From positions 1 to 35,332 of the forward strand of contig JADGQO010000047.1 of the NCBI GenBank assembly GCA_017881725.1: a stretch of DNA of 35,332 bases, given 5' to 3'. A program made the translations under genes and the position numbers. Under the pieces are notes generated by a model. That model was not told the origin of the DNA. It saw nothing but the letters and a program-made list of their open reading frames with translations, and did not search any database. Shown here in pieces: positions 16,619 through 25,058 of this stretch; the first letter of the stretch is position 1, and each line of letters begins with the position of its first letter. The DNA comes from Fibrobacteria bacterium. GTDB taxonomy: Bacteria; Fibrobacterota; Fibrobacteria; UBA11236.

Positions 16619-16782
16619 AGCATCCAGATCCCTTGGGTCCATCGCGATAACTGGCTAACCGACTCAATACTCCAAGCCCCGGTCCTACGGCATTTTTTTC
16701 CCGGCTCGCTTAGGCCAGGGCAACAATTTCCTTCAACTTCCGCATTCACCCTTCGGAACGTGCCGACTTCGCGCATTTGCCC

Positions 16783-16799
16783 TTGGTCTGCTTCTTGCT
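16783..16799 (+). promoter_or_regulatory. Candidate sigma-54 promoter of the flagellar operon
   Basis: TTGGTCTGCTTCTTGCT keeps the invariant GG and GC at the exact -24/-12 spacing (10 bases between the dinucleotides) and the TTGCT half of the consensus TTGGCAC-N5-TTGCT; the bases CAC are replaced by TCT. Transcription would start near 16810, giving a short leader with GGAGG at 16815 before ATG 16827. Many bacteria express rod and ring genes from sigma-54 promoters. No sigma-54 activator gene or upstream activator site was identified. Confidence 0.4.
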
Positions 16800-16826
16800 C
16801 AATTGAATGGGATTGGAGGCTACCAG

Positions 16827-17561
16827 ATGGTCAATGGTTTATACACGGCTTCGCGGGCGATGTCCAACATCCTGGCGAAGCAGGATATCAATGCCCAGAA
16901 TCTGGCCAATACCAATACCAATGGTTTCAAGCTGGCCCGCCTGGTGAATACGTCCCAGGTTACGGTCGGTCGCAACGACGAGGGCAAATTGTCGCAACGC
17001 GAATATCAGCAGCTCAGCGAGGTGGCCACCAGTTTCACCCAGGGTCCGATGGTGCGCACGGGAAATAATTTCGATTTGGCTTTGAGCAATTCCGGATTTT
17101 TCAAAATCGAGTCCGACGACGGAATCCGGTATACCCGCAACGGAACGTTCAGCATGAATGGATATGGCGACTTAGTGACGCTCTCGGGAAAACAGGTTTT
17201 GGATCAAGACGGCGGGCCCATCAATTTGAAGGGCGAACAGGTGCAATTCATGGAGGACGGCGGGATTTTCGTCGATGGCAAAAAAACCGCGACCTTGGGC
17301 GTGGTGGATTTTCCGAATGTAAAGAAATTGCAATACGGCGCGGATGGGCTTTTCAATAACCCCGATCCGGATGGCAACCCAGTCAAGCCCGCAGACGCCA
17401 TCAGCGTGCGGCAAGGGTTTTTGGAAGGATCGAACGTGGACCCGGTATCCACCATGGTCACCATGATGGCCGAGTACCGCAACTATGAGGCGGATCAACG
17501 CGCCTTGAAGGCTGTCGATGAAACCTTAGCCAAGGCCGTGAACGACGTGGGCCGCGTTTAG
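16827..17561 (+). CDS. flgF: Flagellar proximal-rod protein FlgF
   Basis: The 244-residue protein starts MVNGLYTASRAMSNIL and has the N-terminal rod motif ANTNTNGFK (ANNxANxxTxGFK class). The core has the SGFFKIESDDGIRYTRNGTFSMNGYGDLVT block, and the C-terminus SNVDPVSTMVTMMAEYRNYEADQRALKAVDETL, the coiled-coil partner helix of rod proteins. It forms part of the flagellar rod in the periplasm. ATG 16827 was chosen over TTG 16803 because GGAGG lies 8 bases upstream. FlgF rather than FlgG is inferred from length, order (directly before flgG) and the more divergent N-terminus. Confidence 0.9.
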   Translation: MVNGLYTASRAMSNILAKQDINAQNLANTNTNGFKLARLVNTSQVTVGRNDEGKLSQREYQQLSEVATSFTQGPMVRTGNNFDLALSNSGFFKIESDDGIRYTRNGTFSMNGYGDLVTLSGKQVLDQDGGPINLKGEQVQFMEDGGIFVDGKKTATLGVVDFPNVKKLQYGADGLFNNPDPDGNPVKPADAISVRQGFLEGSNVDPVSTMVTMMAEYRNYEADQRALKAVDETLAKAVNDVGRV

Positions 17562-17608
17562 GCCGGAAACGAAGCCCTCTAACAGGCAAACAGGCAACGA
17601 GGAAAATC

Positions 17609-18397
17609 ATGATACGCAGTTTATACACGTCGGCGACGGGCATGAAGGCCAACCAGCTGTACATCGACAATATTTCCAACAACCTGGCCAACGTGAACAC
17701 CACGGGCTTCAAGAAATCAAAATTGGAGTTCCAGGAATTGCTTTACCAAACCCTTGTCGATCCCGGTTCGGGAAGCGCGGAAGGCGCAAAATCCCCGGCC
17801 GGTCTGCAACTGGGCTTGGGCGTGCGCAGCGTGGCGAACCAGAAAATATTCGGACAGGGTAACCTGCAACAGACGCAGAATCCCTACGACGTGGCTATCC
17901 AGGGTTCCGGATTTTTCCAGGTGCAGATGCCCGACGGCAGCGTCGCGTATTCGCGCGATGGATCGTTCAAGGTGTCCAATGACGGCACCTTGGTGACCTC
18001 CGGAGGATTTCCCCTGGAGCCGCAAATCAATATTCCCCAAGGCGCGCAAGACATTCAGATCGACGCTCAAGGGAAAATTAACGTCAAGCTCGCGGACACG
18101 GGGACGACGGAGGAAATCGGCCAATTGGAAATGGCGAAATTCCTGAACGAAGGCGGACTGAAAAGCTTGGGCAACAACCTTTACCAGGTTTCCGGGGCCA
18201 GCGGCGATCCGGAAACCGCCTTGCCGGGGACGAACGGGATGGGAACTCTGGTCCAAGGATCCTTGGAGGCGTCCAACGTCGAACTTGTCGAGGAAATGGT
18301 GAACATGATTGTGGCGCAGCGGGCATATGAAATTTCCGCCAAGGCTATTCAAACCTCCGACAGCATGTTGCAACTTGCCAACCAATTGAGGGGATGA
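17609..18397 (+). CDS. flgG: Flagellar distal-rod protein FlgG
   Basis: The 262-residue protein is canonical in length (E. coli 260). It opens MIRSLYTSATGMKANQLYIDNISNNLANVNTTGFKKSK, the strongly conserved FlgG N-terminus, and ends with EASNVELVEEMVNMIVAQRAYEISAKAIQTSDSMLQLANQLRG. It builds the distal rod that passes through the L and P rings. GAGGAAAATC precedes ATG 17609. The TGA stop overlaps the flgA start (ATGATGA). Confidence 0.97.
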   Translation: MIRSLYTSATGMKANQLYIDNISNNLANVNTTGFKKSKLEFQELLYQTLVDPGSGSAEGAKSPAGLQLGLGVRSVANQKIFGQGNLQQTQNPYDVAIQGSGFFQVQMPDGSVAYSRDGSFKVSNDGTLVTSGGFPLEPQINIPQGAQDIQIDAQGKINVKLADTGTTEEIGQLEMAKFLNEGGLKSLGNNLYQVSGASGDPETALPGTNGMGTLVQGSLEASNVELVEEMVNMIVAQRAYEISAKAIQTSDSMLQLANQLRG

Positions 18398-19374
18398 TGA
18401 AATTCCGGCCTGCCGATATCGTTTTCGCCTTCAGCCTTTTGATCGTCGGAACGAGGATTGCGCCGGCGGGTACCCAGCCCGTATCCATCCGGTTTTTGGA
18501 TCAGGCGGAAGTGGACGGCGAAATCATCCGGCTGGGCGACATCGCGCGAATCATGGCCGGGGAAGAGAAGGTCGTCGCCCAATTGGAAACCTTGGAAGTG
18601 GCCAAAAGCGCCGCTTTCGGGCTCACCCGTCTCATCGATTCGGACATGCTTTTCGCGCACGTGCTCAAACCCTGGGCTTCCAAATACCAGATGGAGTTCG
18701 ATCACAAGTCCATTCACGTCACCACCCGGGCGGATGTTTTTCCCAACGATTCCCTGGCGGCGTTGATCGAAAAGTTTCTCGCCGCCTGTTCCAAGGCTCC
18801 GGGCCAGAAAAACCAATGGGAGGTCGCGCGCGCGCCATCCCGCATCTTGGTTCCGGTGACTGCGCATTCCCTGGAACTTTCCTTTTCAGGCATGCGCCGC
18901 CGCGGCAAGGTCGAATTGAACCTGGCGGTCCGAGGGGAAACTCGCGTGCTACGTAACCTTCAGATTACCGTGAACATCCGCGTCGAGCAGCCCATGGCGG
19001 TTGCGACAAAGCTCATCGCGCCGGAGACGGTTTTGGGGCCGGACAACCTTTCCATTGAAATGCGGGAAACTACGGGCATGGACGATCAAAGTATCATCGA
19101 TCCCCAGTCCTTGATGGGCAAGCTGGCGAAAGTCAGCATTACTCCGGGACGATTGGTGACGCCCCGCCTGGTCACCTTGCCGCCGGCGGTAAGGCGCGGA
19201 CAAGGGGCGAAGATTGTGTTTCGCAACGGCAATGTCAGCGTGGTGGCTGAGGCCGTTTGCCGGCAGGACGGGATTACCGGCCAAATCATCATGGCGAAGA
19301 ATTTGGCGAGCAACCGGTTGGTCCGCGTACGCGTGACGGGGGACGGAATTTTGGAGCCTGTCCCCGGCGGATAG
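18394..19374 (+). CDS. flgA: P-ring assembly chaperone FlgA
   Basis: The 326-residue periplasmic protein has an N-terminal signal segment (about 1-25, FAFSLLIVGTRIAPAG). A middle region with LGDIARI leads into a C-terminal SAF/ChapFlgA domain (about 200-326) with AVATKLIAPETVLGPDNLSIEM, LMGKLAKVSITPGRLVTPRLV and VRRGQGAKIVFRNGNVSVVAEA. FlgA helps FlgI subunits assemble into the P ring, consistent with its place upstream of flgH and flgI. It is longer than E. coli FlgA (219) owing to the extended N-terminal half. Its ATG overlaps the flgG stop. Confidence 0.9.
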   Translation: MMKFRPADIVFAFSLLIVGTRIAPAGTQPVSIRFLDQAEVDGEIIRLGDIARIMAGEEKVVAQLETLEVAKSAAFGLTRLIDSDMLFAHVLKPWASKYQMEFDHKSIHVTTRADVFPNDSLAALIEKFLAACSKAPGQKNQWEVARAPSRILVPVTAHSLELSFSGMRRRGKVELNLAVRGETRVLRNLQITVNIRVEQPMAVATKLIAPETVLGPDNLSIEMRETTGMDDQSIIDPQSLMGKLAKVSITPGRLVTPRLVTLPPAVRRGQGAKIVFRNGNVSVVAEAVCRQDGITGQIIMAKNLASNRLVRVRVTGDGILEPVPGG

Positions 19375-19415
19375 GAATCCGCTTCGGATAGAAATCCAGC
19401 GCAAGAGGAGTCAAG

Positions 19416-20024
19416 ATGTGGGATGCGAAGGAAATAAAAATCGTAATCGGCGCTCTAGCCTTGACTGTGATGGTGGGCGGCGCATGGGCGCAAGCCATGC
19501 CGCATAATTTTTCCCTGTATACCGATAAGAAAGCGAAGCGCGTCGAAGACGTCATTACCGTGCTCATCGTCGAGAACGCCAAAGCTACCAACGATACCAA
19601 GACCAATACGGATAAATCCCAAGACGCTTCCGTGGACGTCAGCCCACTGTCCGTGACCTGGGCGGGGGCGGCCGCAAACGAATATTCGCCCAAGGTGGGT
19701 TTCGGAACCAGCGTGAAGCAGAAGTATGATGGGCAAGGGCAAACCTCGCGGCAGGGGGAAGTGAAGGCCACCTTGTCCGCGCGCATCGTCGCCGTTTACG
19801 ATAACGGAAATCTGTTGATCGAGGGCAACAAGGAAGTGGAAGTGAATAACGAAAAAGAAATCCTGCGCGTTTCAGGAATCGTCCGTCCGGAGGATATTTC
19901 CCCGGACAATACCGTGCAATCGGAAAAAATCGCCGACGCCCGCATCCAGTATACCGGACAAGGCGACAATCACCAAGCCGCCCGACCGGGAGTCCTCGCC
20001 CGCTTTTTCAATTGGATTTTTTAA
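19416..20024 (+). CDS. flgH: Flagellar L-ring protein FlgH (no lipobox)
   Basis: The 202-residue protein has the FlgH core: DKKAKRVEDVITVLIVENAKATNDTKTNTDKS, then KVGFGTSVKQKYDGQGQTSRQGEVKATLSARIVAVYDNGNLLIEGNKEVEVNNEKEILRVSGIVRPEDISPDNTVQSEKIADARIQYTGQG. FlgH forms the outer-membrane L ring. The N-terminus is a signal peptide (VIGALALTVMVGGAWAQA) with a type-I cleavage site, and no cysteine is present there, so it is not the usual lipoprotein. A strong AGAGGAG lies six bases before ATG 19416. It is somewhat shorter than E. coli FlgH (232). Confidence 0.92.
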   Translation: MWDAKEIKIVIGALALTVMVGGAWAQAMPHNFSLYTDKKAKRVEDVITVLIVENAKATNDTKTNTDKSQDASVDVSPLSVTWAGAAANEYSPKVGFGTSVKQKYDGQGQTSRQGEVKATLSARIVAVYDNGNLLIEGNKEVEVNNEKEILRVSGIVRPEDISPDNTVQSEKIADARIQYTGQGDNHQAARPGVLARFFNWIF

Positions 20025-20035
20025 CCGGAGCTGCC

Positions 20036-21145
20036 ATGCGCTATAACCTGATCGTCCCCGCAATGATTTTTTCCGCGTTGGCCGTGCAGGCGTCCCGGAT
20101 CAAGGACGTGGCGAAATTCGATGGCCTCACGGAAACGCAATTGATTGGTTACGGACTCGTCGTGGGTTTGAAAGGAACCGGCGACGGACCTCGCACGCAA
20201 TTCACGACGCAAAGCGTGGTCAATATGCTGCGCAATACCGGCATTGAAGTCCCGCGCGAGCGCATCCAGGTTCGGAACGTGGCTGCGGTCATGGTGACTA
20301 CCAAACTCAGTCCGTTCATGAAGCGGGGCGCGAATTTGGACGTCACCGTATCCAGCATCGGCGACGCGAAAAGCCTGGAGGGCGGCACCTTGCTCATGTC
20401 CCCGCTGCAAGCAACCGACGGAGAAATTTATGCTTTGGCCCAAGGCGCTCTGAGCATCGGCGGCATCAACCGCGAGTCATCAAGCGGGAAGTCATCATTT
20501 CAAAAGAATCATAACCTGGTCGGGGAAATTCCCAACGGCGCCATTATCCAGCGCGAAGCCCCAGGTGGAACCATGTCCACGGATGAATTGCGCATTTCCT
20601 TATCAGCGCCGGATTTCAGCTCGGCCGTGGCCATGGCCAAAGCCATCAACGCCAATTACAAGAAAGAAATCGCCGAGGCGAAAGATCCCGTGACGGTACA
20701 GGTTAAGGTACCCGATGAATTCAAGATCAAGCGCATGGAGTTCCTGGCCGATGTCGAAAACTTGGACTTCCTGGTATCCACGGTGGCCAAGGTCGTGCTC
20801 AATGAAAAAACCGGAACCGTCATCGCGGGCGGCAACGTGAGCATCTCCGAAGTGGCTGTTTCGCAAGGCAGCATTACCATCGAGATAAAACAGAACCAAA
20901 CCGCGCAGGTTTCGAATACCAATGCAGCCAATTCCGGCACCACTCAGGTCTCAACCAACCAATCCAACGAGGAGATGAAGGTCAGCGAATCCAAGGCGGA
21001 GATGAAGGTTATTCCCACCAGTTCCAACGTCGCCGATCTCGCCAAGTCCCTGAACGCCCTGGGCGTGACTCCCCGCGACATCATCGCCATATTCGAAGCC
21101 ATTAAAAAGGCAGGAGCGTTGAACGCGGAGCTCGTGGTGATGTGA
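20036..21145 (+). CDS. flgI: Flagellar P-ring protein FlgI
   Basis: The 369-residue protein forms the periplasmic P ring. It has a short signal sequence (MRYNLIVPAMIFSALAVQA), then RIKDVAKFDGLTETQLIGYGLVVGLKGTGDGPRTQFT, the family's diagnostic N-terminus, and SSIGDAKSLEGGTLLMSPL. The C-terminus NALGVTPRDIIAIFEAIKKAGALNAELVVM is also typical. A Ser/Thr/Asn-rich linker is visible around 290-320. CGGAG precedes ATG 20036, which follows the flgH stop by 11 bases; an in-frame TTG inside flgH is rejected. No flgJ follows: the next gene is convergent. Confidence 0.96.
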   Translation: MRYNLIVPAMIFSALAVQASRIKDVAKFDGLTETQLIGYGLVVGLKGTGDGPRTQFTTQSVVNMLRNTGIEVPRERIQVRNVAAVMVTTKLSPFMKRGANLDVTVSSIGDAKSLEGGTLLMSPLQATDGEIYALAQGALSIGGINRESSSGKSSFQKNHNLVGEIPNGAIIQREAPGGTMSTDELRISLSAPDFSSAVAMAKAINANYKKEIAEAKDPVTVQVKVPDEFKIKRMEFLADVENLDFLVSTVAKVVLNEKTGTVIAGGNVSISEVAVSQGSITIEIKQNQTAQVSNTNAANSGTTQVSTNQSNEEMKVSESKAEMKVIPTSSNVADLAKSLNALGVTPRDIIAIFEAIKKAGALNAELVVM

Positions 21146-21147
21146 TA

Positions 21148-21231
21148 GCCGCGCGACGATCAATTGTTGATTTCGCCGCTGCCAAAATCAAGCGCAGTCG
21201 CCTCCAGGTATTTTTCCCAAGGTCGCGCGGC
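21148..21231. repeat. Long-range inverted repeat in the flgI/hyfI convergent gap
   Basis: GCCGCGCGAC (21148-21157) is the exact reverse complement of GTCGCGCGGC (21222-21231). Inside lie smaller stems ATCAA/TTGAT (21159-21171) and TTGATTT/AAATCAA (21168-21191), mutually exclusive in part. The structure fills the 102-base gap between the convergent flagellar and hydrogenase-like operons and may act as a bidirectional terminator, although no T-run follows either outer arm. Confidence 0.45.
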
Positions 21232-21247
21232 AGCATAGTCCGTTTCG

Positions 21248-22012
21248 TCATCCCTTTTCCAATCGCCCTAACAGACGCAGCAGGCCATCCAAGATGGTCA
21301 AGGGATGGGGCGGGCATCCCGGGATATACAGGTCCACGGGCAATTCCCCGTCCACTCCGTTCTTCACCTCTGCTTGACCCATATATGGGCCGCCGGCAAT
21401 GGCGCATGCGCCCACCGCGATGACCAGTTTGGGAGAGGGAATCGCTTCGTAGGCCTTGTGGAGCGCCGAGGACATATTTCCCGTTACCGGGCCGGTGACC
21501 AGGAGACCATCGGCATGGCGCGGCGAGGCCACGAACTGGATGCCGAACCGGCCCAGATCGAATACGATGGTTTGCAAGACATTCACATCCGCTTCGCATC
21601 CATTGCATCCTCCCGCGCTGACCTGCCGGAGTTTCAGGGATTTTCCAAATAGTTTTTTCCGCTTCTCTTCCAAGGCGCCGGCAAGCCGCAGTACTTCCTC
21701 GCCCACCAGAAGATCGTTCCGTTTTCGCGCGGCGAGCCGGTAATCGCTGGAATGCGTTATGGCGCCGCTGGGGCAGGCTTCCTGGCAGTCCGTACAGAAC
21801 AAGCATCGCCCCAGGTCGATTTGGAAATGGTTTTCTGTCGGCAGGATGGCATCGGTGGGACAAGCCTTGACGCATTCCCGGCAGCCATCCGGACACTTGG
21901 ATGGATCGATTTCCGGACGCCCCCGGAAGCGATCGGGCAAATTGACCTTCTCCGACGGAAAAGGGATGGTCCGATAACCCTGTTGCCACCTGGCCAATAA
22001 GGATTTCAGCAT
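21248..22012 (-). CDS. Ferredoxin-small subunit fusion of the Ehr complex (HyfH/HyfI-like)
   Basis: This 254-residue protein joins two subunits that are separate in E. coli hydrogenase 4. Residues about 30-90 hold two [4Fe-4S] motifs: C40-X3-C44-X2-C47-X3-C51-P, with an extra residue in the first gap, and a standard C70-X2-C73-X2-C76-X3-C80-P. Residues about 125-254 are the NuoB/HyfI-type small subunit with all four proximal-cluster cysteines: C136 and C139 (GGCNGCE), C203 (GACAIAGG) and C233 (PGCPPHP). Electrons could thus pass through three clusters on the cytoplasmic arm. GGAGG lies before ATG 22012. It is the last gene of the operon, 43 bases after the large subunit. Confidence 0.88.
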   Translation of the reverse strand: MLKSLLARWQQGYRTIPFPSEKVNLPDRFRGRPEIDPSKCPDGCRECVKACPTDAILPTENHFQIDLGRCLFCTDCQEACPSGAITHSSDYRLAARKRNDLLVGEEVLRLAGALEEKRKKLFGKSLKLRQVSAGGCNGCEADVNVLQTIVFDLGRFGIQFVASPRHADGLLVTGPVTGNMSSALHKAYEAIPSPKLVIAVGACAIAGGPYMGQAEVKNGVDGELPVDLYIPGCPPHPLTILDGLLRLLGRLEKG

Positions 22013-22055
22013 GTCATCCTCCGGGATTGCGGATAGAATTCAATCGTTATCGTGA

Positions 22056-23582
22056 TCACAAATCATGACCGCAATAGGAGAGGTTGAAACTTTTATTGCA
22101 CATCGGAAAATCAGAAATCTGTTGCTGGCGCATCGCCACGGCCAGACCCATCCAATTGTGGAACGAGGGATCCACCACCTTATAGCGATGGAACTTTCCC
22201 ACGTCATCGGTCATGGCCACATGGCAGATCTCGCCCCGCCAGCCTTCCACCATCGAGACGGCCACCCGGTTGGCCGGAAGCGCGCCCGCCGGAGTCCGGA
22301 TGGGACCGGGCGGCAGGGCGTTGGCCAAGGTGCGCACATAGGCCACCGATTTCTGGATCTCCATCCAGCGCAGGTAGGCTCGGGCGTTGACGTCTCCGGC
22401 TTCTTGAGTGCATATCGGAATCTTGAAGTCGGCATAGGCCCCGGCGGGAAAATCGCAGCGTATGTCATGGGCCAACCCGCAGGCCCGCGCCGCCGGCCCA
22501 ACCAAGCCCAATTGCACGGCTTGCTCCCGGGTAATTACGCCTACCTTTTCAAAGCGGGAAACCACCGACGAGGATTCCCACAGAAGCTCCGCGGCCCGCT
22601 TCACGTCCCGGAAGGCATTTTCCAGATTGCCCAAGAACTTTTCTTTCCGTTGCTCCTCCAAATCGAAAAGCACGCCTCCCGGCCGGATCATGTCCCTGCC
22701 GAAACGATTGCCGCAAATCAGCGCGGTCAAGTTCAGGAAATCGCCGCGCAATCTTCCGCAAAATGAAGCGGTGGGCAAGAAGCCGATGTCGCCGGCCAAC
22801 GCGCCCAAGTCGCCGGTATGGTTGGCCAGGCGTTCCAACTCCAAGGCCATGGCCCGCAGGGCTTGCGCGCGCGGCGGCACGGCGCACCCGGACAAGCCTT
22901 CCAGCGCCTGGCAATACGCCGTGTAATGTCCGATGGTGGTGTCGCCGGCGAGGGTTTCCATCATGTGCAGGGTTTTTTTATCCGGCCCTGATTGCAAGGC
23001 CCTTTCAATGCCGCGATGCTGGTAGCCGAGAGCGATTTCCAAATGCAAAACGGTTTCACCATGGCAATTGAAACGGAAATGCCCGGGCTCAATGACTCCG
23101 GCATGGATGGGACCGACCGCGACTTCATGGACCTCCTCGCCCTTCACTTGGAAGAAGTCCGTCACGCCGGGTTTCACCGCTTCGTCCGGATTCCAACCCC
23201 AGATATTTGCATGGTTTCCAAAAGGCTGATGGAACCGGATGGGCTTGAGCCAGGGATGCCCCAGGGGCGTGACGCCCCATTGTTCCGCGATCTCGCGCTC
23301 GAACCAATGCGCCGCGGGACAATCCGGCGTGAGCGAGGCGTAGGACTCTCCCACCGAAGCCGCGAGCAGGGAAAGCGTGCCGGATTCCGGATAGGACAGC
23401 ACGCTCATTAATTGCAATCCCTGATCAGTCACCGGATTTCCGAACAAGGCAGAGAGCTTGGCGCCGTTCTTTACGGATGTAATGATGTGATCCCGGAACG
23501 CAGAGAATGGATAAACGGGGATATCGGAGCAATTCGCCGCTTGTGAGTTTTTCAAGTTCAAGGTAACGGGAGACACCATCAT
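22056..23582 (-). CDS. Large subunit of an Ehr complex (HyfG/HycE-like, nickel ligands lost)
   Basis: The 508-residue protein joins a NuoC-like N-terminal part (about 1-120, with FEREIAEQWGV and GHPWLK) to a NuoD/hydrogenase-large-subunit domain (VGPIHAGVIEPGHFRF, LHLEIALGYQHRGIERAL, LELERLANHTGDLG). [NiFe] hydrogenases bind nickel through CxxC near the start and the end. Aligned by eye with HycE (RVCGICGFAH), the first motif is TLAGDTTIGH here: A212 and T215 replace the cysteines. At the C-terminus HycE has DPCYSC; here NLSYCG (500-505), with S502 and G505 instead. Both pairs are gone, so no NiFe site can form. The family name for such complexes is Ehr. ATGA links it to hyfF; the second ATG (23579) is better spaced from GGGAGG. 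Confidence 0.87.
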   Translation of the reverse strand: MMVSPVTLNLKNSQAANCSDIPVYPFSAFRDHIITSVKNGAKLSALFGNPVTDQGLQLMSVLSYPESGTLSLLAASVGESYASLTPDCPAAHWFEREIAEQWGVTPLGHPWLKPIRFHQPFGNHANIWGWNPDEAVKPGVTDFFQVKGEEVHEVAVGPIHAGVIEPGHFRFNCHGETVLHLEIALGYQHRGIERALQSGPDKKTLHMMETLAGDTTIGHYTAYCQALEGLSGCAVPPRAQALRAMALELERLANHTGDLGALAGDIGFLPTASFCGRLRGDFLNLTALICGNRFGRDMIRPGGVLFDLEEQRKEKFLGNLENAFRDVKRAAELLWESSSVVSRFEKVGVITREQAVQLGLVGPAARACGLAHDIRCDFPAGAYADFKIPICTQEAGDVNARAYLRWMEIQKSVAYVRTLANALPPGPIRTPAGALPANRVAVSMVEGWRGEICHVAMTDDVGKFHRYKVVDPSFHNWMGLAVAMRQQQISDFPMCNKSFNLSYCGHDL

Positions 23583-25057
23583 TTACCTCCCAGCGATTCG
23601 GCGGCTGCATGCAGCAAGGCCTGCAAACCCGAGGGAAGATATAATCCGAAAACCAACAGCGGGACGAACAGCAGGAGTGGCGGCAGGATGGAGAGCCATG
23701 CTTCCCGGCGCGGCGCTCCGGCGATTTCCGGATCCGCTTTGCCCAGGGCCATCCGCAGGGAATTGGTGGTCATGCCGACAAAGGAGAGTAACAGGAAAGC
23801 CAGGAACAGCGCCGCCAGAATCCCATGATGCGAATCCAAAGCGGCCCTGAGAATGGTGAACTCGCTGAGGAAAAGTCCGAAGGGCGGGAAACCGGTGGAG
23901 GCCAGGAATCCCGCGACCCAGAGAAAACCGGATACGGGAAGCACATGCACTATGCCTTTGACCAGTAGCGTCGATTTGGTTTTATAAGCCTCGCGGATAT
24001 TGCCGGCCACGAAAAAAAGCATCGGTTTGGCCAAGGCGTTGTTCAAGGCGTGCAGCATGGCGCCGAAAATTCCGGCTCCGCCCAAGCCCAGTCCAAAAAC
24101 CAGGATGCCCATATGCTCCACGCTGGAATAGGCCAGCATGCGTTTGTAATCCGATTGGCCCAAAATGAAAACGCCGGCCAGGAACATGGACAATAGGCCG
24201 AGAAGAATCAAAGGGCCTTGTCCGAATTCTTGCAATCCGGCCGCCGTGCAAACGCGTTGGATGCGCAGGATGCCGAGGAAGGCGCAATTGGTGAGCGCGC
24301 CGGAAAGCAGGGCGGCGACTACGGCCGGGCCTTCGCTATAGACATCGGGTTTCCAGGTGTGCATGGGCGCGAGACCCATCTTGGTGCCGTAGCCCACCAG
24401 CAGGAAAATGAACGCGGCCTTGAGCCAAGGAACGTCCAGCAGCCCCGCCTTTTCGACTAGATCCCCAAGCACCAACGGAATGGCTCCGTGGCCGTGATTG
24501 GCCGCCGAAACGGCGAGCAGGAAATTGCCGAGCAGGGCCAGGGCGATGCCGACCGAGCAGATGAGCAGGTATTTCCAGACTGCTTCCAGGGAGCGGTGAT
24601 GGCGATGGAAATAAATCAGCGGGGCCATTCCCAAAGTGGTTCCCTCCATCGCCACCCACATCATGCCGAAACTTTGGCTGCAGGATACCAAGGTCATGGC
24701 GGAGAGGACGAAGAGCAGGCATCCCACGAAAATCGCTTCCGGGGCGTTGGCGAACCACATGCCTTCCTCCATGTCACGATGCTTACCGGGAATTTCCCGG
24801 CGGAGGTAGGCGATGGAATACAGGGCGCAGGTCAGGAATAATCCGCTGATCACGTTCAGGACCAATCGTCCCGGAGCGTCCAAGGCGAACCAGCCTCCCA
24901 GCACAGGGGCGGGCTGATGAAACCAAGTCGAGAGCGTCAGGGTGAAATGCACGGCCGCCGTCAGCAGCAATTGCAAGCGCCGCAAGGATCCATTCCGGTT
25001 CAGGAAGGCCACGGCCGCCGATGCGAAGGGGATGCAGATGAGCAGGCTGAGAATCAT
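23579..25057 (-). CDS. Antiporter-like membrane subunit, HyfF-like
   Basis: The 492-residue protein is a NuoL/M/N-Mrp family subunit with about 14 membrane helices. Key polar residues for ion transfer are kept: the TM5 glutamate in WVAMEGTTL, the TM7 lysine in GYGTKMGLAPMHTWKPDVYSEGPAVVAALLSG, and the KRMLAYSSVEHMGI and HALNNALAKPMLF blocks with a lysine. HyfF-type proteins lack the long HyfB C-terminal extension, as here. The start at ATG 25057 comes one base after the hyfE stop and opens on the first helix; a longer in-frame start at 25165 lies inside hyfE. The stop overlaps the large-subunit start (ATGA). Confidence 0.9.
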   Translation of the reverse strand: MILSLLICIPFASAAVAFLNRNGSLRRLQLLLTAAVHFTLTLSTWFHQPAPVLGGWFALDAPGRLVLNVISGLFLTCALYSIAYLRREIPGKHRDMEEGMWFANAPEAIFVGCLLFVLSAMTLVSCSQSFGMMWVAMEGTTLGMAPLIYFHRHHRSLEAVWKYLLICSVGIALALLGNFLLAVSAANHGHGAIPLVLGDLVEKAGLLDVPWLKAAFIFLLVGYGTKMGLAPMHTWKPDVYSEGPAVVAALLSGALTNCAFLGILRIQRVCTAAGLQEFGQGPLILLGLLSMFLAGVFILGQSDYKRMLAYSSVEHMGILVFGLGLGGAGIFGAMLHALNNALAKPMLFFVAGNIREAYKTKSTLLVKGIVHVLPVSGFLWVAGFLASTGFPPFGLFLSEFTILRAALDSHHGILAALFLAFLLLSFVGMTTNSLRMALGKADPEIAGAPRREAWLSILPPLLLFVPLLVFGLYLPSGLQALLHAAAESLGGK

Positions 25058-25058
25058 T

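Noticed and set aside
16803-16826. Upstream TTG start for flgF
   Set aside because: It lies ahead of the GGAGG ribosome site, and FlgF homologues begin near the MVNGLYTA segment.
22056-23582. Annotation as a catalytic [NiFe]-hydrogenase large subunit
   Set aside because: Overall similarity invites it, but both cysteine pairs needed to bind nickel are missing, so hydrogenase activity is not supported.
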